The translations under genes and the position numbers were made by a program. The notes beneath the pieces were generated by a model, which made no database searches, was not told the DNA's origin, and was given only the letters and a program-made list of their open reading frames with translations. Below, in pieces: positions 1 to 10,031 of a stretch of 64,000 bases of DNA (its first letter is position 1; each line of letters starts with the position of its first letter). The stretch is from Leptospira terpstrae serovar Hualin str. LT 11-33 = ATCC 700639 (lineage in GTDB: Bacteria > Spirochaetota > Leptospiria > Leptospirales > Leptospiraceae): positions 124,001-188,000 of the forward strand of contig NZ_AOGW02000011.1 in assembly GCF_000332495.1 (NCBI RefSeq), given 5' to 3'.

Positions 1-128
1 AGAGAACGGACCCAACTAAATGGGATTGACAAACTACAAATTCTATGTACCTCTAAAGTAAGTAGTCAATAAATTGCTTTCCCATCTGGTAGCAGTATTT
101 TTAAATCCGAGACTTATAGAAGGATTCT

Positions 129-1436
129 ATGGTAATTCGTTTTCATTTTAACCAAGGTTTCATTCTCCGATTGATTCTTATTTGTGGTCTGGTCACTCAA
201 TGCAGGATGGCCGATTTAAACAACCCGAGCGACGCATTCTCTGACGAATTTGCCAAACGATCGATCCTTTCCGAATTTGTTCGTTATCTGCTGAGAGAAA
301 AAGCTCTGCCAGAGGCTCTTGCCGTTGTCCTAGTAAAAAGTTCAGTTCCTTATGAAACTGGTCTCCGTGTTTACAAAGTGGATACAGAAAGTGGAGTTCA
401 GGATGAATACGTAAGTGATGTACGTACTGCCAATACCTCTGCCTTTCCAGGATGCACTCCTTACCGAATAGGAGTACCCCCACGTTCCAGGGACATCATT
501 ACATTCACAGGTAGTTTGAGTGATCGAGTTGTTGTTCATAGATACAGTTCTGAACGTACTCTCACTTTGCTTCAAGACCAAGCAGGAATCGGGAGTCCGA
601 AAATAATGGGATTTAGCGAAGATGGTAAGACTCTTTACCATTCTAATATTGTGGCAAATCCAAATACAATTAACAGGTGGAGTCGCGATTCAGAATCAGG
701 ATTTCTAACTTCAAACAATGTTGGAAGTTATCCATTTGCAGTGGGCTGTAATCCTTTAGCAATTAAAGTAAGCGAAATAGACAATCTAATCGTTACTATT
801 AATTCAACTTTAGTACCGTTCGGGATCCATGTTTTGAAAAAAACAGGATCGGACAGTCTTTCCTTAGTGGGAGGGGCACCGGTCACTCTTCCGATAAATC
901 CCTCGTTCCATGAAAATTTATGTTTAATTGAATCGAAACGATTACTTTACAGTACTTCAATTAACACAACAACACCGATTTTTGGTTACCGGTATGATAG
1001 TGCAGGTAATGTAACTTTACTTCCAGGATCTCCTTTCTCTGCAGACTCTGCTATGACTGCTCACGCTCCTAGCTTTACAGGTACAACGAGTTTATCTATA
1101 GATCCAACTGGTACCTATGCTGCTTTTATCTACGCCATAGGTTCCACCCATAATATCCGGTTGCTGACCATCGATGATGCAACAGGTAATTTAATCCAAA
1201 CCGATCAAAAATTTACTGTTGGCAATGGACCAAAATCTCTGCAGTGGGATCGTAGCGGAAAATTCATTTATTTAATTTCGGACAGCTTCGGAACAACAAA
1301 CAACCATCAAATCGAATATTTCAAATTATCTGGTGGAATTCTTACTAGAGGTGAAAATTCTCCCATTGTAATCAGTTCTATGACAAATGGATATGCGCCG
1401 CAGGACATCAAACCAATTCAAAAATATTATTATTGA
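129..1436 (+). CDS. Beta-propeller lipoprotein (YncE/lactonase-like fold)
   Basis: Likely a surface or periplasmic lipoprotein with a seven-bladed beta-propeller. A basic, hydrophobic N-terminus ends in the lipobox-like LVTQC near residue 25, so the mature protein would start at that Cys. The rest has repeated blade-like stretches with Asp-x-x-Gly/Thr-Gly turns (for example IDDATGN, SIDPTG, WDRSGK), typical of YncE or 6-phosphogluconolactonase-like propellers. The ATG is preceded by GAAGG at good spacing. Propellers of this kind in Leptospira are usually of unknown ligand, and no catalytic motif is evident, so an enzymatic role is not claimed. It is followed 21 bases later by a membrane protein gene on the same strand. 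Confidence 0.6.
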   Translation: MVIRFHFNQGFILRLILICGLVTQCRMADLNNPSDAFSDEFAKRSILSEFVRYLLREKALPEALAVVLVKSSVPYETGLRVYKVDTESGVQDEYVSDVRTANTSAFPGCTPYRIGVPPRSRDIITFTGSLSDRVVVHRYSSERTLTLLQDQAGIGSPKIMGFSEDGKTLYHSNIVANPNTINRWSRDSESGFLTSNNVGSYPFAVGCNPLAIKVSEIDNLIVTINSTLVPFGIHVLKKTGSDSLSLVGGAPVTLPINPSFHENLCLIESKRLLYSTSINTTTPIFGYRYDSAGNVTLLPGSPFSADSAMTAHAPSFTGTTSLSIDPTGTYAAFIYAIGSTHNIRLLTIDDATGNLIQTDQKFTVGNGPKSLQWDRSGKFIYLISDSFGTTNNHQIEYFKLSGGILTRGENSPIVISSMTNGYAPQDIKPIQKYYY

Positions 1437-1457
1437 AAGTTTAAACTGTTTTCTTAA

Positions 1458-2900
1458 GTGACTCCATTCCGTAATGCAATCCTTCTCGGAATTTCCATAT
1501 ATGCAATTTTACTTTTTGCATTTCCTGGAGTTCCCGATGCTGATATATTCTACCATTTTTCAGTCGCCAAACTTTACTTAAAGGAAGGGTTTGTGTCTAG
1601 GCTTCCATGGCCTGAAATTGGGATCCAATCTAGAGAATTTACAGATTATCATTTTCTATTTCATATCTTGCAAATTCCATTTCTCTTACTTCCGGTTGAA
1701 GAAACTATAGCTATTAAATTTTTTATCTTAATTTCAATTTCAACATTACTTTACCTAGTTACAGACTACATGCAAAAGGAATCCTCCAATCTATCACCTT
1801 ATTTCGTTGTGGTCTTTTTTATCTTAGGTTCTGTGTTATTTACAGGAAGGATGTTGTTTGGAAGAGGGAATTTACTTTTCTTTTCGATTTACTTTCTTTC
1901 CTTACGTTTCTGGAATATAAAATACCTGAAATGGATATTTGTTTTCTCTTTTTTATCTGTTTGGTCTTATAGCGGATTTCCATTTTTATTCTTCACAAGT
2001 TTATTTATTACCGTTTTAGAATATAAAAGAGAGCATACTCAATTATTTTTAGCCTCTACCTTGGGAATGTTGGTTGGGCTAATAGTTCACCCTTCCTTTC
2101 CCTTTCAATTTAAAGGTTATTTTATTGAACTAATCATTCAATCCTTCCCACCACCAGGAGTAGAAGCAATCGCCGAATGGCTCCCACCCACGAGAGACAT
2201 TCTGATTCTTGGTTTTTTGCCGATTTTGCCTTTATTACTCTTAAGTTTCAGAGAAAAGATTCAAAACCAATTCCATTCTAAAAGTTTTGTATTTTTATTT
2301 TTGGGAATTATTTGTTTGGTATTTACAGGATCATCGTTACGGATTTTCGAAATCAGCTGGCTGATGTTTTTTATATTCATATTCCTGAATATACCTATTT
2401 CCAAAAAATACCAAGTTTTAGCTGCAATTGTTATATTTGTAATTCAATTCCCGATTGTTTATGGGAAAATGGGACAACAATTCCGATCTTCTGAAACCAA
2501 ATATGGATTTATCGTTACGGAATGGATTCGTTTTAACATTCCTAAAGGGGAAAAGATTTTTCTTTCTTGGGCAGACTACCCATATTTTACTTTTAAAATT
2601 CCCGAATATCGATTTCTTTTTGGACTCAATCCATTATATGCTTGGTCATTTCACGAAGATCGTTATTTTACGCAAAAAGCTTTTTTTGAAGGAACCACTC
2701 AAGGTTTCCAACATATCCCAAAAATTTTAGATTACAATACTGTGGTCATCAATAAATTCTATTATAGTTTTTCAAATTCTGAATTTAAAAGATTATCCAC
2801 AGACTACCGTTTAGTTTTTGAAAATGAAAAATATGGCGTTTTTGTAAAAACTAATCCAACTAACAATAGTAAAAAAGAAATCACCATTCCCAATAAATAG
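1458..2900 (+). CDS. Multi-spanning membrane protein, GT-C-like
   Basis: Integral membrane protein of unknown substrate with about ten hydrophobic segments and a soluble C-terminal tail of roughly 100 residues. The first loop carries an acidic DAD motif followed by YH (near residues 28-33) and later TDYH. This arrangement recalls GT-C fold glycosyltransferases, where a first-loop Asp binds the lipid-linked sugar donor; that is an inference from layout, not a clear family match. The start is GTG without an obvious Shine-Dalgarno sequence. The last 97 bases overlap the 3' end of the opposite-strand gene, and both frames look genuinely coding there. Confidence 0.6.
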   Translation: MTPFRNAILLGISIYAILLFAFPGVPDADIFYHFSVAKLYLKEGFVSRLPWPEIGIQSREFTDYHFLFHILQIPFLLLPVEETIAIKFFILISISTLLYLVTDYMQKESSNLSPYFVVVFFILGSVLFTGRMLFGRGNLLFFSIYFLSLRFWNIKYLKWIFVFSFLSVWSYSGFPFLFFTSLFITVLEYKREHTQLFLASTLGMLVGLIVHPSFPFQFKGYFIELIIQSFPPPGVEAIAEWLPPTRDILILGFLPILPLLLLSFREKIQNQFHSKSFVFLFLGIICLVFTGSSLRIFEISWLMFFIFIFLNIPISKKYQVLAAIVIFVIQFPIVYGKMGQQFRSSETKYGFIVTEWIRFNIPKGEKIFLSWADYPYFTFKIPEYRFLFGLNPLYAWSFHEDRYFTQKAFFEGTTQGFQHIPKILDYNTVVINKFYYSFSNSEFKRLSTDYRLVFENEKYGVFVKTNPTNNSKKEITIPNK

Positions 2901-5182
2901 AGTTTTCCTCCAAAGGAAAACAAAAGGACTTCTGGTTTTTCTTGCTGTTGATTTTTTTCTTCTGAAACAAAAAATTCTCTAGCCGTATCATCTAACATAA
3001 GTTCACCACTTGAGATTCTACGCTCTCTAAAATAAGATTGAGGTTCCGTTCCCACTTGGTGTATATGGGTTACTTGAGATGCCTGATTTAAAAGCACAGA
3101 AATATTTTGAGTCGAGATAGAATCTGTTACTAGTGGTAAATCCGATTCACGGACTAAACTAGCGGATATATTTTTTTTATTTAAACCTTGGATCCAAGAA
3201 ACCTCACCCAGTCCATTTTCCTTTGTGACCAAAATCACCGAAGATAAAAATGGTAGGCTTGAATCTATATCATTCAATTGGGTTTTAGTGATCCTAAGAA
3301 ATTTTGTTTGATAACCTAAGTTTGCTACATGCATTTGCAGGAAATTACTTGTTTTAAGAAAGTCTCTATAACCATATTCGGAATTAGAATTTAATAGTTC
3401 CGAATGGATCAGTCCAATTGGCTTAATCCATTTCAAATTTGGGTTGGATAAAATTTTTACAATCACGAATGGATGTTCCACAGCTACGATTTCCAACCTT
3501 TTTGCATGTACATTTATATAATTTTGGTATTCCGGACTAAACCCAATCATATGTGTAACACCGGATCGAAACAAAAAATCTAAATAATAGCCGGAGTCAA
3601 CTTTTCCTATTCCAAGTGATAACAATTGATCGCGCCAATCGACATCAGTTCCCCAACGGAAAGTATGTCCAAAACCAAATTCTTGCCAGTTAAATACAAG
3701 AGTGGAATAATAGGAAGATTCAACAGTCAGGCCAAGGTTATTCCGAACACCTGCATTATACAAGAGTGGTAACCAAAAATGGGGAGTCCCAAACATTGAT
3801 TTTGATTTGATGATCTCTGGCTGAACCAATGCATTCTTTGGCAATGACTTTAGTCTTTCAGTTAGATTTCGATATATTGCAAGTTCCTCTTCGGTTCTCG
3901 CGTTTTGCCAAATTGGTGAAACATAATCTTGGTATTTTGAAGGATTGAAACTTAAAAAAAGAAAAAACTGTATAATGAGTGCGAAATAGATTACTGGGAA
4001 AAGGGGAAGTTTTCCTTTTCCAGTAATGGAACGTAAACTATAAGGAAATAGAATGGAAAAAGCTATGAAAAAACAATCAAACGCTCGATAGTTATGAATT
4101 TTAATATTTGGAAATATAAACCCAAATGAAGAATCCAAAGAAAACCAAAGAAAAATCATAATTACTGTTGTGATAAACTTACTTCGAATCGAGGTATGAA
4201 AATTCCTGAAATTGAAAACAAATATAATTACGGCAACTAAAGACAACCATCTTCCCGAACTAAACATTCCAGTCAAAATTAGCAATGTAATATTTCCGCC
4301 GTCGACTGAAGCTTTCATTGCCGTATCATAAACATCTTTACCTAGAATAGAAAGTAAAGGTGGATAAGAGTGTCCATAAAAGACCCCGCTGGTATATTCT
4401 GAAAATCGAATGTAGTTGTATACAACAGGTAAAATCAGAAAAAATATTACGAATGCAGCCAGGCAAAACCTTTTAATATTCTGTCTTACAAAAGAACGAT
4501 ACTCTACAAAATACAAAAATAGAATTAAACTATAAAATATAGAACTTAAAAGATGGGAATAGAAAATAACGGATGTTAATCCTACAAAAAAAACCAAATG
4601 GTTCAATTTGTAACTTTTTCTATATTTATCAATGGAAACCAATCCTAAAAATATTAGGGAATGGGCAAAACTTGAGATTACAGTTCCTTCAACAATTCCA
4701 ACCAAACTGGTGCCTTGGAGGCCATCTCCTGCATAATTAAAATAAAACAATACAGCTGAGAAACCGAAAAGGATTCGCATGTATCTAGGATATAAAGACC
4801 ATAAGAACTGTTTGCTAAAGGAATAAATGGCATAAAAGAGAAGTAAGATTGTAAAGAAAATAGAAATGGAAAAAGCAGACTCAACACTAACTGAAAATAG
4901 AATATGTATACAATAAACGATTAGATAATAAAAGGGGGGATAAAAATAAAAAATTGGAAACCCGCCAAACCAAACTTCTGACCATCCAGTGGCCGAACCC
5001 GCAGGAACCAATTTAGCAAATTCTTTTGCTAAAACAATATGACCAGGTGTATCCCAACCACTCAAAGATTGTCCTGAAAACAAATACCAAAACTGCAACG
5101 GAATCGATATTAAAACTAAAAAGCCAAGTCCATAGGCTAAATACTTAGCCCATAAAACTTGGCGTTCTGAAAGTGGATCCAT
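2804..5182 (-). CDS. Large membrane protein (PTPS-related/YfhO-like GT-C type)
   Basis: 792-residue polytopic membrane protein. Hydrophobic segments fill residues 15-440, a large extracytoplasmic region follows to about residue 745, and a final transmembrane helix sits near the C-terminus. The first loop has SGWDTPGH and then a Phe/Tyr/Pro-rich stretch (FGGFPIFYFYPP), a pattern remembered from 6-pyruvoyl-tetrahydropterin-synthase-related membrane proteins and other GT-C-like proteins; a cell-envelope sugar transfer role is inferred only. The gene converges on and overlaps its neighbour by 97 bases. It is on the same strand as the ceramidase gene upstream, 36 bases away, and could be co-transcribed with it. 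Confidence 0.6.
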   Translation of the reverse strand: MDPLSERQVLWAKYLAYGLGFLVLISIPLQFWYLFSGQSLSGWDTPGHIVLAKEFAKLVPAGSATGWSEVWFGGFPIFYFYPPFYYLIVYCIHILFSVSVESAFSISIFFTILLLFYAIYSFSKQFLWSLYPRYMRILFGFSAVLFYFNYAGDGLQGTSLVGIVEGTVISSFAHSLIFLGLVSIDKYRKSYKLNHLVFFVGLTSVIFYSHLLSSIFYSLILFLYFVEYRSFVRQNIKRFCLAAFVIFFLILPVVYNYIRFSEYTSGVFYGHSYPPLLSILGKDVYDTAMKASVDGGNITLLILTGMFSSGRWLSLVAVIIFVFNFRNFHTSIRSKFITTVIMIFLWFSLDSSFGFIFPNIKIHNYRAFDCFFIAFSILFPYSLRSITGKGKLPLFPVIYFALIIQFFLFLSFNPSKYQDYVSPIWQNARTEEELAIYRNLTERLKSLPKNALVQPEIIKSKSMFGTPHFWLPLLYNAGVRNNLGLTVESSYYSTLVFNWQEFGFGHTFRWGTDVDWRDQLLSLGIGKVDSGYYLDFLFRSGVTHMIGFSPEYQNYINVHAKRLEIVAVEHPFVIVKILSNPNLKWIKPIGLIHSELLNSNSEYGYRDFLKTSNFLQMHVANLGYQTKFLRITKTQLNDIDSSLPFLSSVILVTKENGLGEVSWIQGLNKKNISASLVRESDLPLVTDSISTQNISVLLNQASQVTHIHQVGTEPQSYFRERRISSGELMLDDTAREFFVSEEKNQQQEKPEVLLFSFGGKLYLLGMVISFLLLLVGLVFTKTPYFSFSKTKR

Positions 5183-5218
5183 AGTGGAAAAATAATGGAT
5201 CTTAGTGATTTTGCAATC

Positions 5219-7234
5219 TTATATTCCGCCTTCCCCTATACGAAAGTTTGGACACTCGATACGATAAGAAGATTTTACTCCATCAGAACCATGGTAAATT
5301 CCTTCGTGAACCAATCTGTATTCACCCGGTTTTGTATCGACACTGGTTTCCCAAATCAAATCAATACTTTCTTCCGCTCTCCCCCATATTCCACGTTTCT
5401 GATAGGTAAATTTGGTATCATAGTCTGCATCGGAACGAATCGGCTTCCAAGTTGCTTTGTCCAATACTTCCACCCAAAGATAGGATAATACTTTTGGATA
5501 ACCTACATTCGGATTGGCAGCTGCCACACGGCAAGAGACCACTTCTCCTTTTTTATAATATTCAGAACTTGGTTGGATGATATTTTGAGGTTTGTGTACC
5601 GAAACTGAATCTGAACTTGGTACCTTCAATGGATGGATACGATCTGATAAATCCAGTGGCATAAGTGTTGTTGACGAAGTTTGTGATCCGTTTTGTAACT
5701 CCAATGACATCTTATGAAATTCTTGTCTTAGAGCATTTAAACTCTGAGGTCCATGTAAAGTATGTCCACCTTCATAGTTCTGAGTGGAATACTCCTCCGG
5801 TGTTGTGATATACCCAGAAAAATCATTGGTGAGTCCAGATAAAACTACCTCGGTTGTTTTGTCTTTTAATACAGACCGAACTTCTTGTTTCAGACGTCTG
5901 CTGGACATTGTAGTGACCTCATGTGGTAAAACTAAAATGGTAAGATCACCAACGAGAGCAAGTCCATACGGTAGAATTTGCGGCAAACTAGGAATCGGTT
6001 TGGTTTCTCCCATCGGAAACAAAACAGCTTTTGGGTTTTGGCATTCTCTAAGTTCCTTCGAAGGAGATTGTAACATAAATTTTGCAATCCAGTCAATGTA
6101 GAACCTACGGTTTTGATTTGTCATCCCTTCATGAAATAACCAATGCCCTCCCCCTTCTTCCGTCGAACCTGCAGCAAAGGAATAACCATATGCAGAAGGA
6201 CAAGTAGTTTCTGTTTTTCCCGTTCCCGAGAACTCGCTAGTTACTGGATGTTTACTCATATCAATGAATCGTTGGGTAAAAGAAAGACCACCTGACAAAC
6301 GTTTTCCTTCTAATTTCAAAATTTGTTGGCTCGCAACAAATTGTCTTTTCCCAATGATAAAACTACTATCATACATATCTTTTCCAGGACCTGTATTGTT
6401 AAGGTTTAGATTGGGAGATACATCTCCTTCATTTGCTTGTGCAAAAATTGCAACAAAATCATTTAACCCCTGTTTTTTGGCTTCTGATTCAGCAAGTAAG
6501 GAAGCGATACCTTTATTGTCAGAAGATATATGCCGATTGTCAAAAGTGATATTGGTTGGATGCACCCCATACCAGTTCACAAATCCAATAGGAACACCAG
6601 ATACCGATACAGTAAGTTGTAACATCTCGCGATCAATTGTATCAGAGTATAATTTTCTTTCTGATTCTGGATTGGCAAGATATGCGGTAAGACTTCGATT
6701 GACTCCCCCTTCACTCACCATCGCCTTACCTACACTTAACTCAGCAGGTTTCAGTTTTAAATATGCTTCTTTGATGGATTCAAAGATTCCATCTCTCAGG
6801 ACAGCGTAGGATTCCGAATAAAAGTCTTTTGAGTAAAAAGAAACTTCTGAATAATGAAAATGACCCGCAGGACCACTATGAGTATGAGATGCGTTAATTA
6901 AAACATTGCCGTAGTTAAATCCAGGATCTAGTTCTAATTGTAATCTTTTTACAACCTCTCTTTGGATTTCAAAGGGAATGCCACCAACTTCTGCGGTTAC
7001 ATAGGCTAATAGTTTTTTGGAACTTTGGTCACGAATGACAAGGGATCTTGCAAACTGTCTTGTATGAATTCCAACACCTGTTTGGTCTTCTCTAGCATAA
7101 CCCCAAAACATAACACCGACAGACGGCCCAGTAATGTCTTTTTTCGCCATAGCGGCAGAATAAACAGGCCTCTCTTCAGACCAAAGGGGGAGAGCGAAAC
7201 AAAAAATAACGAGAATTAAAATTCGAAACTGCAT
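5219..7234 (-). CDS. Neutral/alkaline ceramidase
   Basis: Secreted hydrolase that should cleave the amide bond of ceramides to give sphingoid base and fatty acid. A signal peptide is visible (hydrophobic residues 4-18). The zinc-ligand motif NASHTHSGPAG lies at residues 114-124 and a further His in GVHPTN at 223-228. The conserved catalytic segment NEGDVSPN spans 268-275, with the nucleophile Ser at 273. A C-terminal Ig-like region (about 510-671) matches the known family layout, and the length of 671 residues is normal. Leptospira are not known to make abundant sphingolipids, so the substrate may be host- or environment-derived. It is divergent from the DUF3817 gene. Confidence 0.88.
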   Translation of the reverse strand: MQFRILILVIFCFALPLWSEERPVYSAAMAKKDITGPSVGVMFWGYAREDQTGVGIHTRQFARSLVIRDQSSKKLLAYVTAEVGGIPFEIQREVVKRLQLELDPGFNYGNVLINASHTHSGPAGHFHYSEVSFYSKDFYSESYAVLRDGIFESIKEAYLKLKPAELSVGKAMVSEGGVNRSLTAYLANPESERKLYSDTIDREMLQLTVSVSGVPIGFVNWYGVHPTNITFDNRHISSDNKGIASLLAESEAKKQGLNDFVAIFAQANEGDVSPNLNLNNTGPGKDMYDSSFIIGKRQFVASQQILKLEGKRLSGGLSFTQRFIDMSKHPVTSEFSGTGKTETTCPSAYGYSFAAGSTEEGGGHWLFHEGMTNQNRRFYIDWIAKFMLQSPSKELRECQNPKAVLFPMGETKPIPSLPQILPYGLALVGDLTILVLPHEVTTMSSRRLKQEVRSVLKDKTTEVVLSGLTNDFSGYITTPEEYSTQNYEGGHTLHGPQSLNALRQEFHKMSLELQNGSQTSSTTLMPLDLSDRIHPLKVPSSDSVSVHKPQNIIQPSSEYYKKGEVVSCRVAAANPNVGYPKVLSYLWVEVLDKATWKPIRSDADYDTKFTYQKRGIWGRAEESIDLIWETSVDTKPGEYRLVHEGIYHGSDGVKSSYRIECPNFRIGEGGI

Positions 7235-7464
7235 CTTTCAAATTCTAAATGGGTTTTTGCCAAATGTCAATCCCGAACAATTGTCGACTAATTTAGAATC
7301 TTTCGATAAGAGTCGCCATGATTTCTGTGAAAAATGCGGTCGAAACTGCCAAAAGAGGCAAAATCGACTCCGTTTAGAAGGTAAGTCACTGAAGAAAGTA
7401 AGGACGAAACTAAAGAATTTCAAGAACCTGGAAAATACTAAACGCAAAAAAAAAGGATTTGTTA

Positions 7465-7788
7465 GTGTATACATTACTCCAAACCAAATTAGGTCGATTT
7501 CGCATTTTAGCTTTTTTAGAAGGTCTTTCTTTTCTCACCATTCTCTTTGTGACCATGCCACTCAAATATCTTTTTCAAAATCCAGGGCCAAATAAGATCG
7601 TCGGACTCATCCACGGTTTGTTATTTCTTTTGTATTTAGTCGAACTCTTCCAAGTGAAAGTAGAATTAGAATGGAAGGCAAAAAAAACAGCCTTAGCCGC
7701 TTTAGCTTCTGTTGTCCCCTTCGGAACTTTCGTTGCGGAACGATATTTGTATTTGAAATCTGATTCCGAAACTCCAGTTACAAAATAA
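7465..7788 (+). CDS. DUF3817 family small membrane protein
   Basis: Small integral membrane protein of about 107 residues with three hydrophobic helices, matching the DUF3817 pattern: GRFRILAFLEGLS at the N-terminus, a central NPGPNKIVGLIHG, and a C-terminal VVPFGTFVAER. Function is unknown. I place the start at the GTG at 7465 because AAGGA at 7453-7457 is then 7 bases upstream; the longer TTG start at 7459 would leave almost no spacing. It is divergent from the ceramidase gene, and the roughly 230 bases between them hold both promoters. Confidence 0.75.
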   Translation: MYTLLQTKLGRFRILAFLEGLSFLTILFVTMPLKYLFQNPGPNKIVGLIHGLLFLLYLVELFQVKVELEWKAKKTALAALASVVPFGTFVAERYLYLKSDSETPVTK

Positions 7789-7804
7789 AAAATAATGAAT
7801 CGGT

Positions 7805-9922
7805 TTGCTTAACATTCTCTTGAAATCATCTCCACACTATTTACTAAAAACTATTTTTCTATTTAGCTATCTACTGTCAGGTGCTCTATGGTCAGTAGAA
7901 GTAAGTAGTGTTCTAGATCAAAAATCAATTGGGAAAGAAATTCAAATTTTCGAAGACTCTACTAAATTACTCACAATCAATGATATTCTAGATCCGAATC
8001 ACAATCAGAAATTTTTACCTTCGAAGGATGAGATTCCCAATTTTGGACAAACCAATTTTCACTATTGGATTAAAGTCAATTTTGAAAATAAAAGTCCAGA
8101 ATATACAAAACGACTTTTAGAAATTGATTATAACAATATTGATTTAGTAGAAGTATACTCAGAGTCGAACGGAAAATTCCAAAGAACAGATAAAACAGGA
8201 ATGATGTTTCCATTCTCAGAGAGAAAAATAAAAAATAGAAATTTTATATTCTCTATTGAAATGGAAAAGGGTACATCCAAAACAATCTATATAAAACTCT
8301 ACAATAGCGGTGGCTTATCTGTTCCATTAAAAATCTGGAATGAGGAATCGTTTTTCTTACATTACGCAGACATCCAACAAGGTCTGGGATTGTATTATGG
8401 AGTCATGATTGTCATGATCCTGTATAATTTTTTCATTTTTTTAAGTGTAAAAGATATTAGTTATTTGTATTACGTAACTTATATTTTAGGATTTTTAGGA
8501 CTACAGTTAACTCTCACAGGCAATGGATTTCAGTATTTATGGCCTAATTTACCTGAGTTTCAAAGGAATGGATTTGTATTTTTTAGCGGCTTTTGTGTTG
8601 CCTCGCTAATTTTGTTCACAAGACGTTTTTTAAATACAAAAGAAAATATACCTTACTGGTTGGACCAACTGCTAAAGTTGTTTTTTATACTTCAAGTCGC
8701 ACAAATTCCATTTATCTTACTTTTTTCTCCGGAAATCACTGTAAAAATTGGACTCCTACTTTTCCTTCCTGTTCCCATTCTCATTTTTATTGCAGCTGTT
8801 ATTAGTTTCTTAAACCATTATAGAGCAGCACGGTTTTTCCTTCTTGCATTCACAATTCTTATTGGAGCAACAATTGTAGTTGCCTTTAAGTATTTAAATC
8901 TAATTTCACCTAACATTCTAACAGAATATGGTCTTTATATAGGTTCTGCTTCGGAAGTGATCTTACTTTCCATTGCACTAGCAGACAGGATCAATATTAT
9001 GAAAGAAGAAAAGGAAATTGCTCAACAAAAAGCAATCGAAATGCAAAAAATTCTTACAGAATCTTATGCTCGTTTTGTACCAAAAGACTTCTTAGCAAAC
9101 CTAGGAAAAGAAACAATATTGGATGTTAAGTTAGGTGACCAAATACAAAAGTATATGGCCGTTTTATTTAGTGACATTCGCTCCTTTACTACACTTTCGG
9201 AACAAATGAGCCCCGAACAAAATTTTAATTTCATTAATTCATATTTAGGAAGAATGAGCCCTATCATCCAAAAGCACAATGGCTTTATCGATAAGTTTAT
9301 TGGAGATGCTATCATGGCCTTATTCGAAAGAAATATTACAGATGCGATTTTTGCAGGTGTTGATATGCAATTGTATTTAAAAGAATACAATTACCATAGA
9401 AGCAAACAAGGTTATGTTCCCATTCAAATTGGGGTTGGGATTCATGCGGGATCCCTTATGTTAGGAACCATAGGTGCTGAAGAACGGTTAGAAGGTACCG
9501 TCATTTCAGACACGGTAAATTTAGCCTCACGCGTCCAAAACCTAACTAAAATTTATGGAGCTAAAATTGCCGTCACTGAAGCCGCAATTCATGCCATAGA
9601 TGACAAACACATTCAAAGCTTAGAATACCGCTTTTTAGACCGCGTTCGCGTAAAAGGGAAAACGAAGCCTGTTTCTGTTTATGAAATCCTGAATGGTGAT
9701 GATCCGAAATCCTTAGAACAAAAATTAAACACGAAAGATTTATATTTAGAAGCAACGAAAGCCTACCATTCTGAAAACTTTCCCGAGGCCAAAGAAAAAT
9801 TTGAAAGGGTCGCAAAACTTTTCCCAGAGGATAAGGCAACTCAATTGTATTTAAAACGACTGTTCCCTGCGACTAACCAAGGCTCCTCCCTTCAGTTAGG
9901 GTTAACAGAAGAAGAAGAGTAA
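7805..9922 (+). CDS. Receptor-type class III adenylate/guanylate cyclase (7TMR-DISM)
   Basis: Membrane sensor that makes a cyclic nucleotide. Order of parts: signal sequence, an extracytoplasmic 7TMR-DISM ligand domain (about residues 35-190), seven transmembrane helices (about 195-395), a short coiled-coil linker, a class III cyclase domain (about 430-620), and a C-terminal TPR-like tail. Cyclase motifs are clear: FSDIRSFTTLSEQM with the first metal Asp, KFIGDAIMALF with the second, and a C-terminal SDTVNLASRV segment. Whether it prefers ATP or GTP cannot be read safely. The start is a TTG 16 bases after the preceding stop, with no strong ribosome site, so the exact N-terminus is uncertain. 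Confidence 0.85.
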   Translation: MLNILLKSSPHYLLKTIFLFSYLLSGALWSVEVSSVLDQKSIGKEIQIFEDSTKLLTINDILDPNHNQKFLPSKDEIPNFGQTNFHYWIKVNFENKSPEYTKRLLEIDYNNIDLVEVYSESNGKFQRTDKTGMMFPFSERKIKNRNFIFSIEMEKGTSKTIYIKLYNSGGLSVPLKIWNEESFFLHYADIQQGLGLYYGVMIVMILYNFFIFLSVKDISYLYYVTYILGFLGLQLTLTGNGFQYLWPNLPEFQRNGFVFFSGFCVASLILFTRRFLNTKENIPYWLDQLLKLFFILQVAQIPFILLFSPEITVKIGLLLFLPVPILIFIAAVISFLNHYRAARFFLLAFTILIGATIVVAFKYLNLISPNILTEYGLYIGSASEVILLSIALADRINIMKEEKEIAQQKAIEMQKILTESYARFVPKDFLANLGKETILDVKLGDQIQKYMAVLFSDIRSFTTLSEQMSPEQNFNFINSYLGRMSPIIQKHNGFIDKFIGDAIMALFERNITDAIFAGVDMQLYLKEYNYHRSKQGYVPIQIGVGIHAGSLMLGTIGAEERLEGTVISDTVNLASRVQNLTKIYGAKIAVTEAAIHAIDDKHIQSLEYRFLDRVRVKGKTKPVSVYEILNGDDPKSLEQKLNTKDLYLEATKAYHSENFPEAKEKFERVAKLFPEDKATQLYLKRLFPATNQGSSLQLGLTEEEE

Positions 9923-9973
9923 GATTTTCCCCAGTCCTCAAAAAAACATGAGTATAATCACAAAGATTTCAGA

Positions 9974-10003
9974 TTGACAGTCTGCGAAATTTGTTTGTTA
10001 TAT
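9974..10003 (+). promoter_or_regulatory. Sigma-70-like promoter for the multidomain lipoprotein gene
   Basis: TTGACA at 9974-9979 and TTATAT at 9998-10003 are separated by 18 bases and lie about 28 bases before the ATG at 10032. The -35 is a perfect match and the -10 a fair one. No experimental support is available. Confidence 0.45.
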
Positions 10004-10031
10004 GGCTATCGACTAACAAGCGAGAAAACAT

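Noticed and set aside
1..128. A gene end or promoter at the left edge
   Set aside because: TTGACA occurs at 27-32 but no -10 at suitable distance, and no coding frame enters from the edge that I could support.
6264..6809. 181-residue open frame on the + strand inside the ceramidase gene
   Set aside because: Antisense shadow of a well-supported gene; no recognisable motif or ribosome site.
7257..7595. 112-residue open frame overlapping the DUF3817 start
   Set aside because: Low-complexity Lys/Ser/Phe composition and overlap with the real gene; no conserved features.
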